The position numbers and the translations under genes were made by a program. Below are positions 16,398 to 23,241 of a stretch of DNA of 57,849 nt, piece by piece (the stretch's first letter is position 1; every line of letters starts with the position of its first letter). The DNA comes from a virus: the IMG/VR virus record IMGVR_UViG_3300021976_000016, positions 1 through 57,849 of that record; one strand, 5' to 3'. The notes below the pieces were generated by a model. It ran no database searches. It had not been told where the DNA came from and worked only from the letters and a program-made list of their open reading frames with translations.

Positions 16398-16912
16398 TCA
16401 CCCTCAAACAATTCAACGACAGCACCAGCCTCAAGCGTCGCCACATGGCCGAACGACTGAAGGAGAAGGTGTGGAAGAGCGGAAAGCGTGAAGGCAAGGT
16501 ACGACGCGCGAAACGCGAACTGCCATTCACTTTGCAAGAGTTCCGCGCATGGGTCATGGAGCGCATGGGACTTGGGGCGAAGCGCTGCTTCTACTGTCCG
16601 CGTCCCATCGATTGCCTCAGCTTCGAGCCAGACCACTACATGCCGCTGGAGCTTGGCGGCGGTGTTGGCCTCGACAACCTCGTCGACTGTTGTGAGGACT
16701 GCAACCGGCTGAAGGGCGCGATGCCACCTGATGATTTCATTCTGCTAATGGCGTTCATGGATACAAACATCTCTGCGGCGGGCCGCAACGATATCAAAAA
16801 GCGGCTGCGGGCTGGCGCGATGGGAATACGTCAGCGTCACTTTCCCGGAGAGAAGAAGCCACCGCAGCGAGTCGAGCCGGTCGCTGCGACCAAGGAACTG
16901 GACTTTTTCTAA
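16394..16912 (+). CDS. HNH endonuclease
   Basis: 172 aa. CFYC knuckle, then LSFEPDHYMPLELGG containing the D-H pair, N in LDNLVDCC and the distal CEDCNRLKG: a complete HNH core in the centre with basic flanks. ATGA overlap with the ParB-like gene. Probably a free-standing HNH nuclease. Confidence 0.85.
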   Translation: MITLKQFNDSTSLKRRHMAERLKEKVWKSGKREGKVRRAKRELPFTLQEFRAWVMERMGLGAKRCFYCPRPIDCLSFEPDHYMPLELGGGVGLDNLVDCCEDCNRLKGAMPPDDFILLMAFMDTNISAAGRNDIKKRLRAGAMGIRQRHFPGEKKPPQRVEPVAATKELDFF

Positions 16913-16924
16913 GGAGAATTACCG

Positions 16925-17215
16925 ATGGATTTAGTCGTCAGCAAGCTTGAGATGGAGTGGGTTTTGACTAGCCTCGAACGAGGCGCTCCGATGAGTTTGT
17001 GTATCACCAAGCATCACGTTGATGGAACGAAGGCCGAGCTACTTCTTAGCGAAGCTGAGACGACCATCCTGTCTCAACTCATCACAACCAGAAAGGACAA
17101 AGCAACATGCGCAATGTCGACACCTTCTTCAGAGGACACCGGCGGGAAACCTTCATCGATGGAGCCACCATCCTCTGCAATGCCGCTGGAGAGAAGCGGC
17201 TCAAACTCTCAATGA
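16925..17215 (+). CDS. small unknown protein with long 3' overlap
   Basis: 96 aa with an excellent ribosome-binding site (AAGGAGAATTACCG). The first 60 residues read as a normal helical protein. The last third is Ser/Pro/Thr-rich and lies entirely inside the next gene (109 bases shared). The natural stop may have been lost by a small insertion or deletion near 17100. Confidence 0.6.
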   Translation: MDLVVSKLEMEWVLTSLERGAPMSLCITKHHVDGTKAELLLSEAETTILSQLITTRKDKATCAMSTPSSEDTGGKPSSMEPPSSAMPLERSGSNSQ

Positions 17216-17778
17216 AACTCCCGCTGACAGGCGAACAGCTCGTCGGCATGCCGACATGGGTGGAGGGTCCGTTCGTTGATATCTCCAAGCCAGACTTCGC
17301 TTTGAAGAGCCCGATTTCATCGAACATGGAGTTGGATCCGATGATATTGCGCGTCTTCGGCCTGCCAGAAGACCAGCTGCCGCTTGGCGATCAGGAAGCG
17401 TTGATCACCTTCGATGGCGTGCGGATGTGCTCGTTCAAGATTCAGCGCGAAGAGAAGGATGACCCGGATATAGCTCTGACGTTCACGGCGTATCTGCCGC
17501 GCACCGGCAAGTTCCTCGCGTTCGCAGATGAGAACTTCAACGCGTCACTGTACGTCCTTTACGAAGCTGCGCAGCAGAGCCTACTCGACGTCAATCCCAA
17601 CGTGCAGCCGAACGATCCCTCGCAGACTGAGCCGCTCGACGACGACGAGGACGACGACGAAGAGGATGAGGACGAGCAGCAAGCGGCACCAGCGGCACGT
17701 GTCAAGGAGAAGCCTGCGAAGCGTGGCGGCGTCAAGCGTGACGGCTACGGCAAGCCCATTCCTGCGGTGGTCCAGTAA
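17107..17778 (+). CDS. unknown protein with acidic linker
   Basis: 223 aa. A well-behaved beta-rich domain covers residues 1-165 (blocks [36 protein letters not shown]). An Asp/Glu run of about 16 residues (177-193) follows, then a basic tail. The acid-rich linker recalls nucleic-acid-protein mimics or SSB tails, but I recognise no family. GAAAGGA is seven bases before the ATG. It directly precedes the S10 gene. Confidence 0.75.
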   Translation: MRNVDTFFRGHRRETFIDGATILCNAAGEKRLKLSMKLPLTGEQLVGMPTWVEGPFVDISKPDFALKSPISSNMELDPMILRVFGLPEDQLPLGDQEALITFDGVRMCSFKIQREEKDDPDIALTFTAYLPRTGKFLAFADENFNASLYVLYEAAQQSLLDVNPNVQPNDPSQTEPLDDDEDDDEEDEDEQQAAPAARVKEKPAKRGGVKRDGYGKPIPAVVQ

Positions 17779-17794
17779 CCGGGATAGTAGCGGA

Positions 17795-17822
17795 GTGAGC
17801 CACGCACGCTGCGCTGGCTCAC
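17795..17822 (+). promoter_or_regulatory. strong hairpin in the gap before the S10 gene
   Basis: GTGAGCCA and TGGCTCAC form a perfect 8-bp stem around a GC-rich 12-base centre that can extend the stem (GCA/TGC). No T-run follows, so it is not an obvious terminator. It ends 43 bases before the S10 start and could be a processing site, a control element or a weak terminator. Confidence 0.6.
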
Positions 17823-17865
17823 TCTCCCCACCTTTGAAAACACACAGAGAGGAAAGCAGGAACGC

Positions 17866-18183
17866 ATGGTAGGACAAAGATTGAGGATTCGGCTGAAAGC
17901 GTATGACCATCGGGAACTAGACGCAGCCACAGAGAGGGTGCTCGCCACTGCCAAAGGCACCGGCTCAGTGGTGGTGGGGCCGGTTCCGCTGCCGACCGTG
18001 CGCGGCAAGTATTGCGTACTGCGGTCTCCGCACGGCGACAAAAAATCACGTGAGGCGTTCGAGATGCGCACACACAAGCGGCTCATTGACGTCATCGAAC
18101 CGACGAAGCAGACGGTCGAGGCACTGATGAAGCTGGAGCTTCCGGCAGGTATCAACGTTGAGGTTGAGGCTTTCGAGAACTAG
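17866..18183 (+). CDS. rpsJ: phage-encoded ribosomal protein S10 (uS10, NusE)
   Basis: 105 aa, full length for bacterial S10. Essentially all conserved blocks are present: [57 protein letters not shown]. Against the E. coli sequence as I remember it, about half the residues are identical; the [19 protein letters not shown] loop looks nearer to Acidobacteriota-like S10. S10 is a small-subunit protein and, as NusE with NusB, an antitermination factor. Substitutions in conserved spots: AKGTG where AKRTG is usual, SPHG for SPHV. It sits alone among phage early genes, not in an S10 operon, with its own AGGA site. Ribosome modification or antitermination hijack are both possible. Confidence 0.93.
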   Translation: MVGQRLRIRLKAYDHRELDAATERVLATAKGTGSVVVGPVPLPTVRGKYCVLRSPHGDKKSREAFEMRTHKRLIDVIEPTKQTVEALMKLELPAGINVEVEAFEN

Positions 18184-18201
18184 CAGTGAAGGAGCAATGA
18201 C

Positions 18202-18363
18202 ATGGGACTCTTTGGAAAGATGGTGGCGACGGCGATCAACGTGGCCACGCTTCCGGTGGCGGTAGTGAAAGACGTGTTCACACTCGGCAACGCGGCCAAC
18301 GCAGACTCACAGCGCAGCTACACGGCTCAGAAGCTGGAGCAGATCAAAGACGAGGCGAAGTAG
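18202..18363 (+). CDS. 53-residue conserved small phage protein
   Basis: Opens MGLFGKMVATAINVATLPVA and ends TAQKLEQIKDEAK. An amphipathic/hydrophobic N-terminal helix with a short charged tail matches a recurring class of phage mini-proteins of unknown function. AAGGAG lies eight bases before the ATG. Confidence 0.7.
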   Translation: MGLFGKMVATAINVATLPVAVVKDVFTLGNAANADSQRSYTAQKLEQIKDEAK

Positions 18364-18365
18364 CC

Positions 18366-18725
18366 ATGACCGGAATTGAGTTGATTCAAGCGGAGCGGCA
18401 GAGACAGATAGATGTGGAGAAATGGACGCCGGAGCACGATGATAAGCACGATGCAGGCGAGCTGGTTGCGGCTGCGGCGACCTATGCGCTGGAGGCTACT
18501 TTCGATGGGCCTGCGGTGAAAAGAGGATGGTTCAATCAGTTCTGGATGTTTGATGACGCATGGTTCAAGCCCGGAACCAAGGTGCGGATGCTCACGAAGG
18601 CCGGAGCATTGATCGCCGCAGAGATTGATCGTTTGCAGCGTGCGAAGAAAGATCACCCTATTGAGGTGCGCGTAGCGAGTGACACCACTGCCGTGTCCGA
18701 CTGCTCACCCTCTGCATGGAGATAA
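18366..18725 (+). CDS. conserved phage protein (GIELIQAERQRQ type)
   Basis: 119 aa. The opening GIELIQAERQRQIDVEKWTPEHDD and the later LTKAGALIAAEIDRLQRA are hallmarks of a family common in phages of many bacteria, often near replication genes; function unknown to me. The last 20 residues differ from the usual ending and lie close to the next gene start. The start codon follows the 53-aa gene by two bases. Confidence 0.8.
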   Translation: MTGIELIQAERQRQIDVEKWTPEHDDKHDAGELVAAAATYALEATFDGPAVKRGWFNQFWMFDDAWFKPGTKVRMLTKAGALIAAEIDRLQRAKKDHPIEVRVASDTTAVSDCSPSAWR

Positions 18726-18729
18726 GACG

Positions 18730-18924
18730 ATGCCAAACCAGAAGCGAATCCTGAAAGCAGCGAAGGCGATGGACTGGGGCCAGGTCGTCGCGAATGGTGG
18801 ACCGCCGTGCTTCCACATCGATGACGACGGCAGCTTCTGCGGGCGGGCCGCGCGCTGGGACGGTCACGCTGACATGCACAAGTTCATTCCGCTACACGAG
18901 CTGCTGAGAGAGGTCTCACGATGA
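18730..18924 (+). CDS. small unknown protein with Cys/His pairs
   Basis: 64 aa from the ATG at 18730 (GGAGA upstream). CFHIDDDGSFCGRAARWDGH carries spaced Cys and His residues that could hold zinc. Overlaps the next start (ATGA). Confidence 0.65.
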   Translation: MPNQKRILKAAKAMDWGQVVANGGPPCFHIDDDGSFCGRAARWDGHADMHKFIPLHELLREVSR

Positions 18925-19739
18925 AGATCAGAAACACACTGGCGCTACTCGTCGCAATTTTGGCAATCCTGCCACTTACCGGATGTAGCACAGCATCGCC
19001 CAACGCTGGATATGAGGGCGTGCTGGTTGAGAAGCCTTGGGTCTTCGGACACGGAGGTATTGACCCGGAGCCAGTGCATACCGGCCTCACGTTCACAGCT
19101 TGGACAACGGACGTCATCTATGTCTCGATGCAGCCGATTCAGGCGCATGTGAAGTTCGATGACCTGATGTCGAGCGATGGCGTGCCACTGGACTTCGATG
19201 CGGTCATTCGCCTTCAGGTGATTGACAGTGTGGATCTGATCAGACGCTTTGGTGAGGGATGGTATGGAAACAATGTTGAGCGCGAGTTCTCAAACCGCGT
19301 TCGTCAAGCGGTACGCAAGCATGGCATGAACGAAACAGCTATCTCCACCACTGCGATTGATGCCATTGACAGAGAAATCACCGAGGGAATGGAGTCCTAT
19401 TTGAAATCAGCCAACATTCCCGTCAAGCTCGTTCAGGTCACAGTCGGAAAGGCGAACCCACCAGACTCTATCAAGAATCAGCGTATCGAGACCGCACAGC
19501 AGGAGCAGCGTGTCCTTACTGAGCAGCAGCGAAAGCTCGCGGAGGATTCACGCAAGGCCGCAGAGATGAGTCGCGCTGAGGCAGACAATGCATTCCGCAA
19601 TGCCATGAGCATGAGTCCCGAACAATACCTCCAGCTTGAACAGATTCACATGCAGGAGAAGGTCTGCCTTAGTCAGGCTTCTAAGTGCGTGTTCATCTCT
19701 AACGGAAGTAAATCGCAGCCCATTCTGGATGCACGATGA
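18921..19739 (+). CDS. SPFH/prohibitin-like lipoprotein
   Basis: 272 aa. Lipoprotein signal: MKIRN, hydrophobic 6-18, then LTGC with the lipidated Cys at 22. The mature protein has the SPFH (band-7) pattern: an N-terminal beta domain (LDFDAVIRLQVIDSVDLIRRF), the RVRQAVRKHG helix, then a long Gln/Glu/Arg coiled coil (about 190-235). SPFH proteins form membrane rings and scaffolds; as a lipoprotein it would sit on the envelope. Possible roles are superinfection exclusion or membrane protection, not proven. ATGA overlaps both sides. Confidence 0.82.
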   Translation: MKIRNTLALLVAILAILPLTGCSTASPNAGYEGVLVEKPWVFGHGGIDPEPVHTGLTFTAWTTDVIYVSMQPIQAHVKFDDLMSSDGVPLDFDAVIRLQVIDSVDLIRRFGEGWYGNNVEREFSNRVRQAVRKHGMNETAISTTAIDAIDREITEGMESYLKSANIPVKLVQVTVGKANPPDSIKNQRIETAQQEQRVLTEQQRKLAEDSRKAAEMSRAEADNAFRNAMSMSPEQYLQLEQIHMQEKVCLSQASKCVFISNGSKSQPILDAR

Positions 19740-19936
19740 TGAGCAAGCTGTCTGGGCTTTACCTGTGGCAGATCAGGCACGGCATCGCATCGGAGATTAT
19801 CAACGTACTGGCGACGGACGTCAGCGATGCGGTTGAGAAAGCATGCCGTGCCGTCGACGATTGCACTCCTGCTGGCATATCAGAAGTGAAGAAGCAGGAA
19901 CTCTGGGTCTACTACGATTGCGAGGAGCGGTCATGA
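19736..19936 (+). CDS. small unknown protein
   Basis: 66 aa, mixed alpha/beta, overlapping the SPFH stop (ATGATGA). Residues 20-45 form a Val/Ala-rich helix. The opening LSGLYLWQIRHGIASE resembles small phage proteins with an R-x-[QE]-I-R start. No function known. Confidence 0.6.
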   Translation: MMSKLSGLYLWQIRHGIASEIINVLATDVSDAVEKACRAVDDCTPAGISEVKKQELWVYYDCEERS

Positions 19937-20112
19937 CGGCGAAGCAGCAGAGGCAAATCGAGGATAGGGTTTTCAAGAAGATTCCACCGTCGTTGCGCGT
20001 GACGACGCCGTTCTATTGGCAGTGCGTCAGCGATGACAGTGCTCCGTCTGGCTGGTATCAGTGGTCGAAGGAGGGGCAACACTTCGTTTATCTGGGAGAG
20101 TCGATTCTGTAG
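19933..20112 (+). CDS. small basic unknown protein
   Basis: 59 aa, ATG overlapping the previous stop. Reads with Trp/Tyr-rich strands (FYWQCVSDDSAPSGWYQWSK). No named family. Last gene before a small promoter region. Confidence 0.6.
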   Translation: MTAKQQRQIEDRVFKKIPPSLRVTTPFYWQCVSDDSAPSGWYQWSKEGQHFVYLGESIL

Positions 20113-20117
20113 GGTTT

Positions 20118-20146
20118 CCGGGGCACTTGACGCCATATCGTATAAT
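20118..20146 (+). promoter_or_regulatory. candidate promoter with perfect TATAAT
   Basis: TATAAT stands at 20141-20146 in the gap before the membrane coiled-coil gene. No good -35 sits 17 bases upstream (TTGACG is present but only 8 bases away), so it may be an activator-dependent or incidental promoter. Confidence 0.35.
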
Positions 20147-20169
20147 GAACAAGTACTTCAGAATCAACA

Positions 20170-20198
20170 GCCGCAACCAGCGGTAGGAGAAACAAACA
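20170..20198 (+). promoter_or_regulatory. hairpin-Shine-Dalgarno leader element, copy 5
   Basis: GCCGCAACCAGCGG (20170-20183) followed at once by T-AGGAG-AAAC and an ATG at 20199. Stem CCGC/GCGG, ACCA in the loop. Strands are swapped relative to the other copies (CCGC first), so pairing is kept although the bases are reversed. Confidence 0.7.
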
Positions 20199-20639
20199 AT
20201 GACAAACGTCCAGCTTTACCTTGCAGTCGGCATCCCATCATTCTTGGTGCTCGCCGGTATCCTCCTCAACCTCCTCACTGCTTCATCCCTACGCGCCGAG
20301 GCTGGCACGATACGCGGTGAGGTCGGCTCGCTCCGTACCGATATGAATGCTGGGTTGACCGCATTGCGCACGGATATGAATGATGGACTGATTACGCTGC
20401 GCAACGAGATGAGCGCCGGATTGAATTCGCTGCGTACTGAGATGAACTCCGCACTGCGGTCTGAGATTGGTACGCTGCGGTCTGAGGTGAACGCGGGATT
20501 CGCCTCACTGCGCGGAGAGATGAACGTGCTCCGTGCAGACTTGCACGGTGAGATGGTGTCGCTGCGCAACATCGTCCATACCGATCAGGTGGCACTGCAT
20601 GAGCGCATGACGCGGCTAGAAGAAAAACGGGCATCGTAA
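20199..20639 (+). CDS. membrane-anchored coiled-coil repeat protein
   Basis: 146 aa. One hydrophobic segment (6-30), then seven or eight 11-residue units of the type LRTDMNAGLxx / LRxEM-xxx running to the C terminus. The repeats are clear by eye and make a long, probably trimeric coiled coil; such proteins occur in phages but with no fixed function. It starts behind a hairpin leader element. Confidence 0.75.
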   Translation: MTNVQLYLAVGIPSFLVLAGILLNLLTASSLRAEAGTIRGEVGSLRTDMNAGLTALRTDMNDGLITLRNEMSAGLNSLRTEMNSALRSEIGTLRSEVNAGFASLRGEMNVLRADLHGEMVSLRNIVHTDQVALHERMTRLEEKRAS

Positions 20640-20797
20640 TGTGGCACATGATTGAGTTCTGGCTCGCCAAGGCTCTCTCGGAAGTTATCATTGTGGTGGC
20701 AGTCCTTCTTTGCTTGGGTCTACTGGGATGGATCATTCAGTGGAGACAAAAGCGGAAAGACCATACAAACATCAAAGCAGCTTCGCCGCGCCCCTAG
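20639..20797 (+). CDS. 52-residue membrane protein
   Basis: Starts TAATG on the previous stop. M-W-H-M-I-E-F-W lead, a hydrophobic segment about 16-32 (VIIVVAVLLCLGLLGW), then a basic tail. Single-pass membrane miniprotein, role unknown. Last gene before the operon-end terminator. Confidence 0.65.
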   Translation: MWHMIEFWLAKALSEVIIVVAVLLCLGLLGWIIQWRQKRKDHTNIKAASPRP

Positions 20798-20861
20798 TTT
20801 CTCCGGGTAAGCAAAGCGTCTGAGGGTGGTACCTCGGGGCCGGTACGTAACTCGGCGATGG

Positions 20862-20910
20862 CCCCGGCAATCTATAGGCTCCCCAGCCTTCCCAGTTGCC
20901 GGGGTCTTTC
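20862..20910 (+). terminator. strong rightward terminator closing the early operon
   Basis: CCCCGGCAA (20862-20870) pairs with TTGCCGGGG (20896-20904); a 5-bp AGGCT/AGCCT hairpin is nested in the loop and TCTTTCT follows. An alternative stem CGGGGCC/GGCCCCG (20835-20866) overlaps its left arm, so the two are mutually exclusive. It lies in the 117-base gap between converging operons. Confidence 0.75.
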
Positions 20911-20914
20911 TGCT

Positions 20915-21103
20915 CTACGGAAGCTCGTCGCGACCTTCGATTTTTCTCAGGACATCCCAGCCCGTCTTGCCGGGGAACATTCCAGCGACGAACGTGCACG
21001 CCTGAAGGCGAATCATATGGCCGTCGTCCATGACGCGCTTCACGAGCTTTCTCAGTAGATCCGTATCGACAGCCGTTCCATTCTGATCAGCCCAGTTGCT
21101 CAT
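20915..21103 (-). CDS. small unknown protein, leftward cassette
   Basis: 62 aa from the ATG at 21103, forming TGATG with the previous stop. Central helix LLRKLVKRVMDDGHMIRLQACTF. No recognised domain. Last gene of the leftward cassette 23153-20915. Confidence 0.65.
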   Translation of the reverse strand: MSNWADQNGTAVDTDLLRKLVKRVMDDGHMIRLQACTFVAGMFPGKTGWDVLRKIEGRDELP

Positions 21104-21675
21104 CACGACCTCGCGAATGAAATCGTCCACCGCGCGTTCTCTTCCGGCGTCAGGTGCGACCGCAACGCCGCCTCAGTCACCTTCGGGTCTTCTCCCTCAG
21201 TAAGCGTCAGCTCTGTCGTCAGCATCTCGCACTGCTGATTGTTTCGAAGCATGCCCCTGATCTCCCGCGCCATCAGCTCCGGGGTGAAGTCGATCTGCTC
21301 AGAGAGCATCATGCAATCGCTGCTCTCTTTCAAGTCGAGCATGTATGCGTGGAAGGGGATGCCGTCACGCAGGCAGCGGCGAGCACGGTGATTGCCATCG
21401 ATGAGGCAGACCCCGCCGAGGCGCTGGCCGATGATGCCGGGTACAGATGGGTCAACGTGATCGATATGCGCCTCATGGTGCTCGTCATTGACCTCTAGCA
21501 TGTGTCGCAGCATGTCGGGCGGCACGATGGCTGTAGGGCGGCCCTTGACGCTGTGGACCATACGCTTAGCGAGATTGACGTCGAAGAGATAGGTTCCGAG
21601 TTCACCTTGGACGCTGTACACCTGCTGAGCACGGCGAAGCATCCATTGGCAACGCGGGCAGTTCGGATCGGTCAT
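21103..21675 (-). CDS. ParB-like (IDGNHRA) protein
   Basis: 190 aa. CPRC knuckle at 5-8, then a central block GQRLGGVCLIDGNHRARR: the D-G-N-H-R motif of ParB/Srx-superfamily proteins that bind nucleotide or act on DNA. The C-terminal half is helical and acidic. Unknown substrate. Couples with neighbours by small overlaps. Confidence 0.7.
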   Translation of the reverse strand: MTDPNCPRCQWMLRRAQQVYSVQGELGTYLFDVNLAKRMVHSVKGRPTAIVPPDMLRHMLEVNDEHHEAHIDHVDPSVPGIIGQRLGGVCLIDGNHRARRCLRDGIPFHAYMLDLKESSDCMMLSEQIDFTPELMAREIRGMLRNNQQCEMLTTELTLTEGEDPKVTEAALRSHLTPEENARWTISFARS

Positions 21676-21866
21676 TGGTCACCTTGTTTTATAAGCAGCG
21701 AACAGAGCGGAGAGAAGTAGCCAACCGGCGCTGAACCTTGCGCGCTGAGGCGGTCTGTACAGGGGTTGCAATACTTGCTGTTGAGCCGCACGCACGCTTT
21801 GTTCGAGCAGTCGGGTGTGGCGCAGTTCGGCCATACGGCGAGCACGCGTTTGAAAGATGGTGGCAT
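21672..21866 (-). CDS. small zinc-knuckle protein
   Basis: 64 aa. C-x4-C at CATPDC, C at ACV, then YCNPC: a likely zinc site between residues 15 and 37, similar to the N terminus of the HNH protein at 73-540. ATGA overlap with the ParB-like gene. Confidence 0.6.
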   Translation of the reverse strand: MPPSFKRVLAVWPNCATPDCSNKACVRLNSKYCNPCTDRLSAQGSAPVGYFSPLCSLLIKQGDQ

Positions 21867-21885
21867 GGTTACATTCTAAATATCA

Positions 21886-22245
21886 TCACTCCTCATCCAG
21901 AAGGACATCATTTGCGTCGAAGCTCATGTCAGGCGTTTGTTTCGCGAATCGGGATCTGGTGACCTCACTCGATACGCTTTGCGCCACCACCCGCGCCAAC
22001 CCGGAGAAGGTTCGTGCTACGTCCAAATCGATCTCGCCGTTCAGCACTCTGCTGGCGACGGCGTTCACTTGGCTGGCGAACTCGCGAACCGTTCTCGGCT
22101 GCTTCCACCGTGGCGTCGAGACGCTTGACGGCGACGTTGAGGTCGAGGAGTTCGAGCGGGACGTAGTATCCCGTCTTTTCGCGGTAGCGGATGACTTCTT
22201 GCCTCCTCCGCTCCGGGTGTTTTTTGATCGACTTTTTGTCGGCAT
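21886..22245 (-). CDS. second frame of a probably frame-broken gene
   Basis: 119 aa if started at the ATG at 22245. Only the C-terminal 70 residues (RTVREFASQVNAVASRVLNGE onward) look like natural protein; the N-terminal half is Ser/Thr/Lys/Arg-rich and lies opposite a good reading frame on the same strand. I think it is the true 3' part of the gene that begins at 22357, displaced by one base near 22110. Confidence 0.5.
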   Translation of the reverse strand: MPTKSRSKNTRSGGGKKSSATAKRRDTTSRSNSSTSTSPSSVSTPRWKQPRTVREFASQVNAVASRVLNGEIDLDVARTFSGLARVVAQSVSSEVTRSRFAKQTPDMSFDANDVLLDEE

Positions 22246-22357
22246 TGCGCACTGCTCTCTTTCCTGATTCAGTTTTCCGATACTGCCGTCGATAGCACCG
22301 TGGGCACGGTCCATTCTTGCTCCGCTTATGATCGCGACCACAGGACGGGCAGCTCAT
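21965..22357 (-). CDS. zinc-ribbon protein, first frame of a probably frame-broken gene
   Basis: 130 aa. Natural-looking up to about residue 80: CPSCGRD...CPRC zinc ribbon (3-21), a basic helix, and KTGYYVPLELLDLNVAVKRLDATVE. After that the reading (RVRQPSERRRQQSAERRD) becomes Arg/Gln-rich, while the +1 frame becomes good. Needs a +1 shift near 22110. ATGA with the preceding gene. Confidence 0.55.
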   Translation of the reverse strand: MSCPSCGRDHKRSKNGPCPRCYRRQYRKTESGKRAVRNADKKSIKKHPERRRQEVIRYREKTGYYVPLELLDLNVAVKRLDATVEAAENGSRVRQPSERRRQQSAERRDRFGRSTNLLRVGAGGGAKRIE

Positions 22358-22860
22358 CCCTCTTCACTTTGCAGTGTGGATTCGAGCACCGATACTTCGT
22401 CAATCGCTTCTACATTCCAAATGCAGCCGCTCGCGCAATCCCAACCGTAGTACCAGCTGGTGAACCTCTCCATGCGCCGGGACCACTGATAAGGCGAAAT
22501 GACAATGCCCTGATAATCTTGCGCGACTCGTGACCAATCGATGCACGGCTCACGGAACAAGCCCGGACTCAAAGCGGCTAGCGGATTCTCTCTTCCGTAC
22601 ATCTTCGTGAACTCGTCGAGCTGATCTCCCGAGCGCAGCCACAGAATATTCGCGTCAGGTTTCAGGTGAATCTCATTTGGTATGTCGAGAAGCTCAGTGT
22701 GAAAAGACTCTGAGCTGCACCACTCTTTCCAATCGTTTTCACCCTCTGCTGAAACCCATAAACCAGACGGCTTATCAAAGTGAGATTCCGGTGTCGGCTG
22801 ACTGGTGATGGACCACAATTTTCCCAACGGCTTCGACGAGTAATGAATCAACCTCTGCAC
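22354..22860 (-). CDS. conserved protein of unknown function (KPSGLWVS type)
   Basis: 168 aa. Contains KPSGLWVSAEGENDWKEWC and the C-terminal WYYGWDCASGCIWNVEAI, which I recognise as a widespread bacterial and phage family of unknown role. Rich in Trp; no membrane segment. Part of the leftward cassette. Confidence 0.8.
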   Translation of the reverse strand: MQRLIHYSSKPLGKLWSITSQPTPESHFDKPSGLWVSAEGENDWKEWCSSESFHTELLDIPNEIHLKPDANILWLRSGDQLDEFTKMYGRENPLAALSPGLFREPCIDWSRVAQDYQGIVISPYQWSRRMERFTSWYYGWDCASGCIWNVEAIDEVSVLESTLQSEEG

Positions 22861-23153
22861 TTGGTGCTGCCCTCCGTAATTTGAGTCGACTCCAGCTCTT
22901 TCATAAACTCTTCGCGGACCTTGCGCGCAGAAATGCTCAGCCCCAGATGCTCGTGCAGCTGCTGGATCACAAGCAGAAGACCGTATTGAAACTCGGTCTC
23001 ATCGCCCAGACTCAGTGTCTGCACCCGGTTCATCGCGTCGATGCCGATCCGCTTGCAATATTGCTGGAACTGTTCGATGTGGCTTGCCGAATCGTCACTC
23101 AAGGTCATCTCCACGGCTGTTTTCGTTATCGGTAACGGCGGCAGTACAACCAC
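22848..23153 (-). CDS. unknown protein, first of leftward cassette
   Basis: 101 aa from a GTG at 23153; no clear ribosome-binding site, and a start at the internal ATG (MTLSDD) is possible. Helical (EQFQQYCKRIGIDAMNRV). It stands next to the divergent promoter region 23154-23241. Confidence 0.6.
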   Translation of the reverse strand: MVVLPPLPITKTAVEMTLSDDSASHIEQFQQYCKRIGIDAMNRVQTLSLGDETEFQYGLLLVIQQLHEHLGLSISARKVREEFMKELESTQITEGSTKCRG

Positions 23154-23183
23154 TTACAAGTTTTTTACATTTACAAAATCGCT

Positions 23184-23212
23184 TTGACGCAACACTAATC
23201 CTTGCGTACTAT
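23184..23212 (+). promoter_or_regulatory. sigma70-type promoter of the second rightward run
   Basis: TTGACG (23184-23189), 17-base spacer, TACTAT (23207-23212). Start of transcription near 23219, about 23 bases before the ATG at 23242. Best promoter match in the window. It also rules out a start of the next gene at 23212. Confidence 0.65.
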
Positions 23213-23241
23213 TGCCGAATTGTACATTTCGTGACGTGCAA

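Noticed and set aside
20118-20146. TTGACG...TATAAT as a full promoter
   Set aside because: Only eight bases between the hexamers; kept only as a -10 candidate.
20820-20910. T-box-like string GAGGGTGGTACCTCG with alternative hairpins before the terminator
   Set aside because: Matches part of the T-box consensus, but there is no room for Stem I (coding DNA is upstream), no synthetase or transport gene downstream on that strand, and the string can form its own small hairpin. Probably chance.
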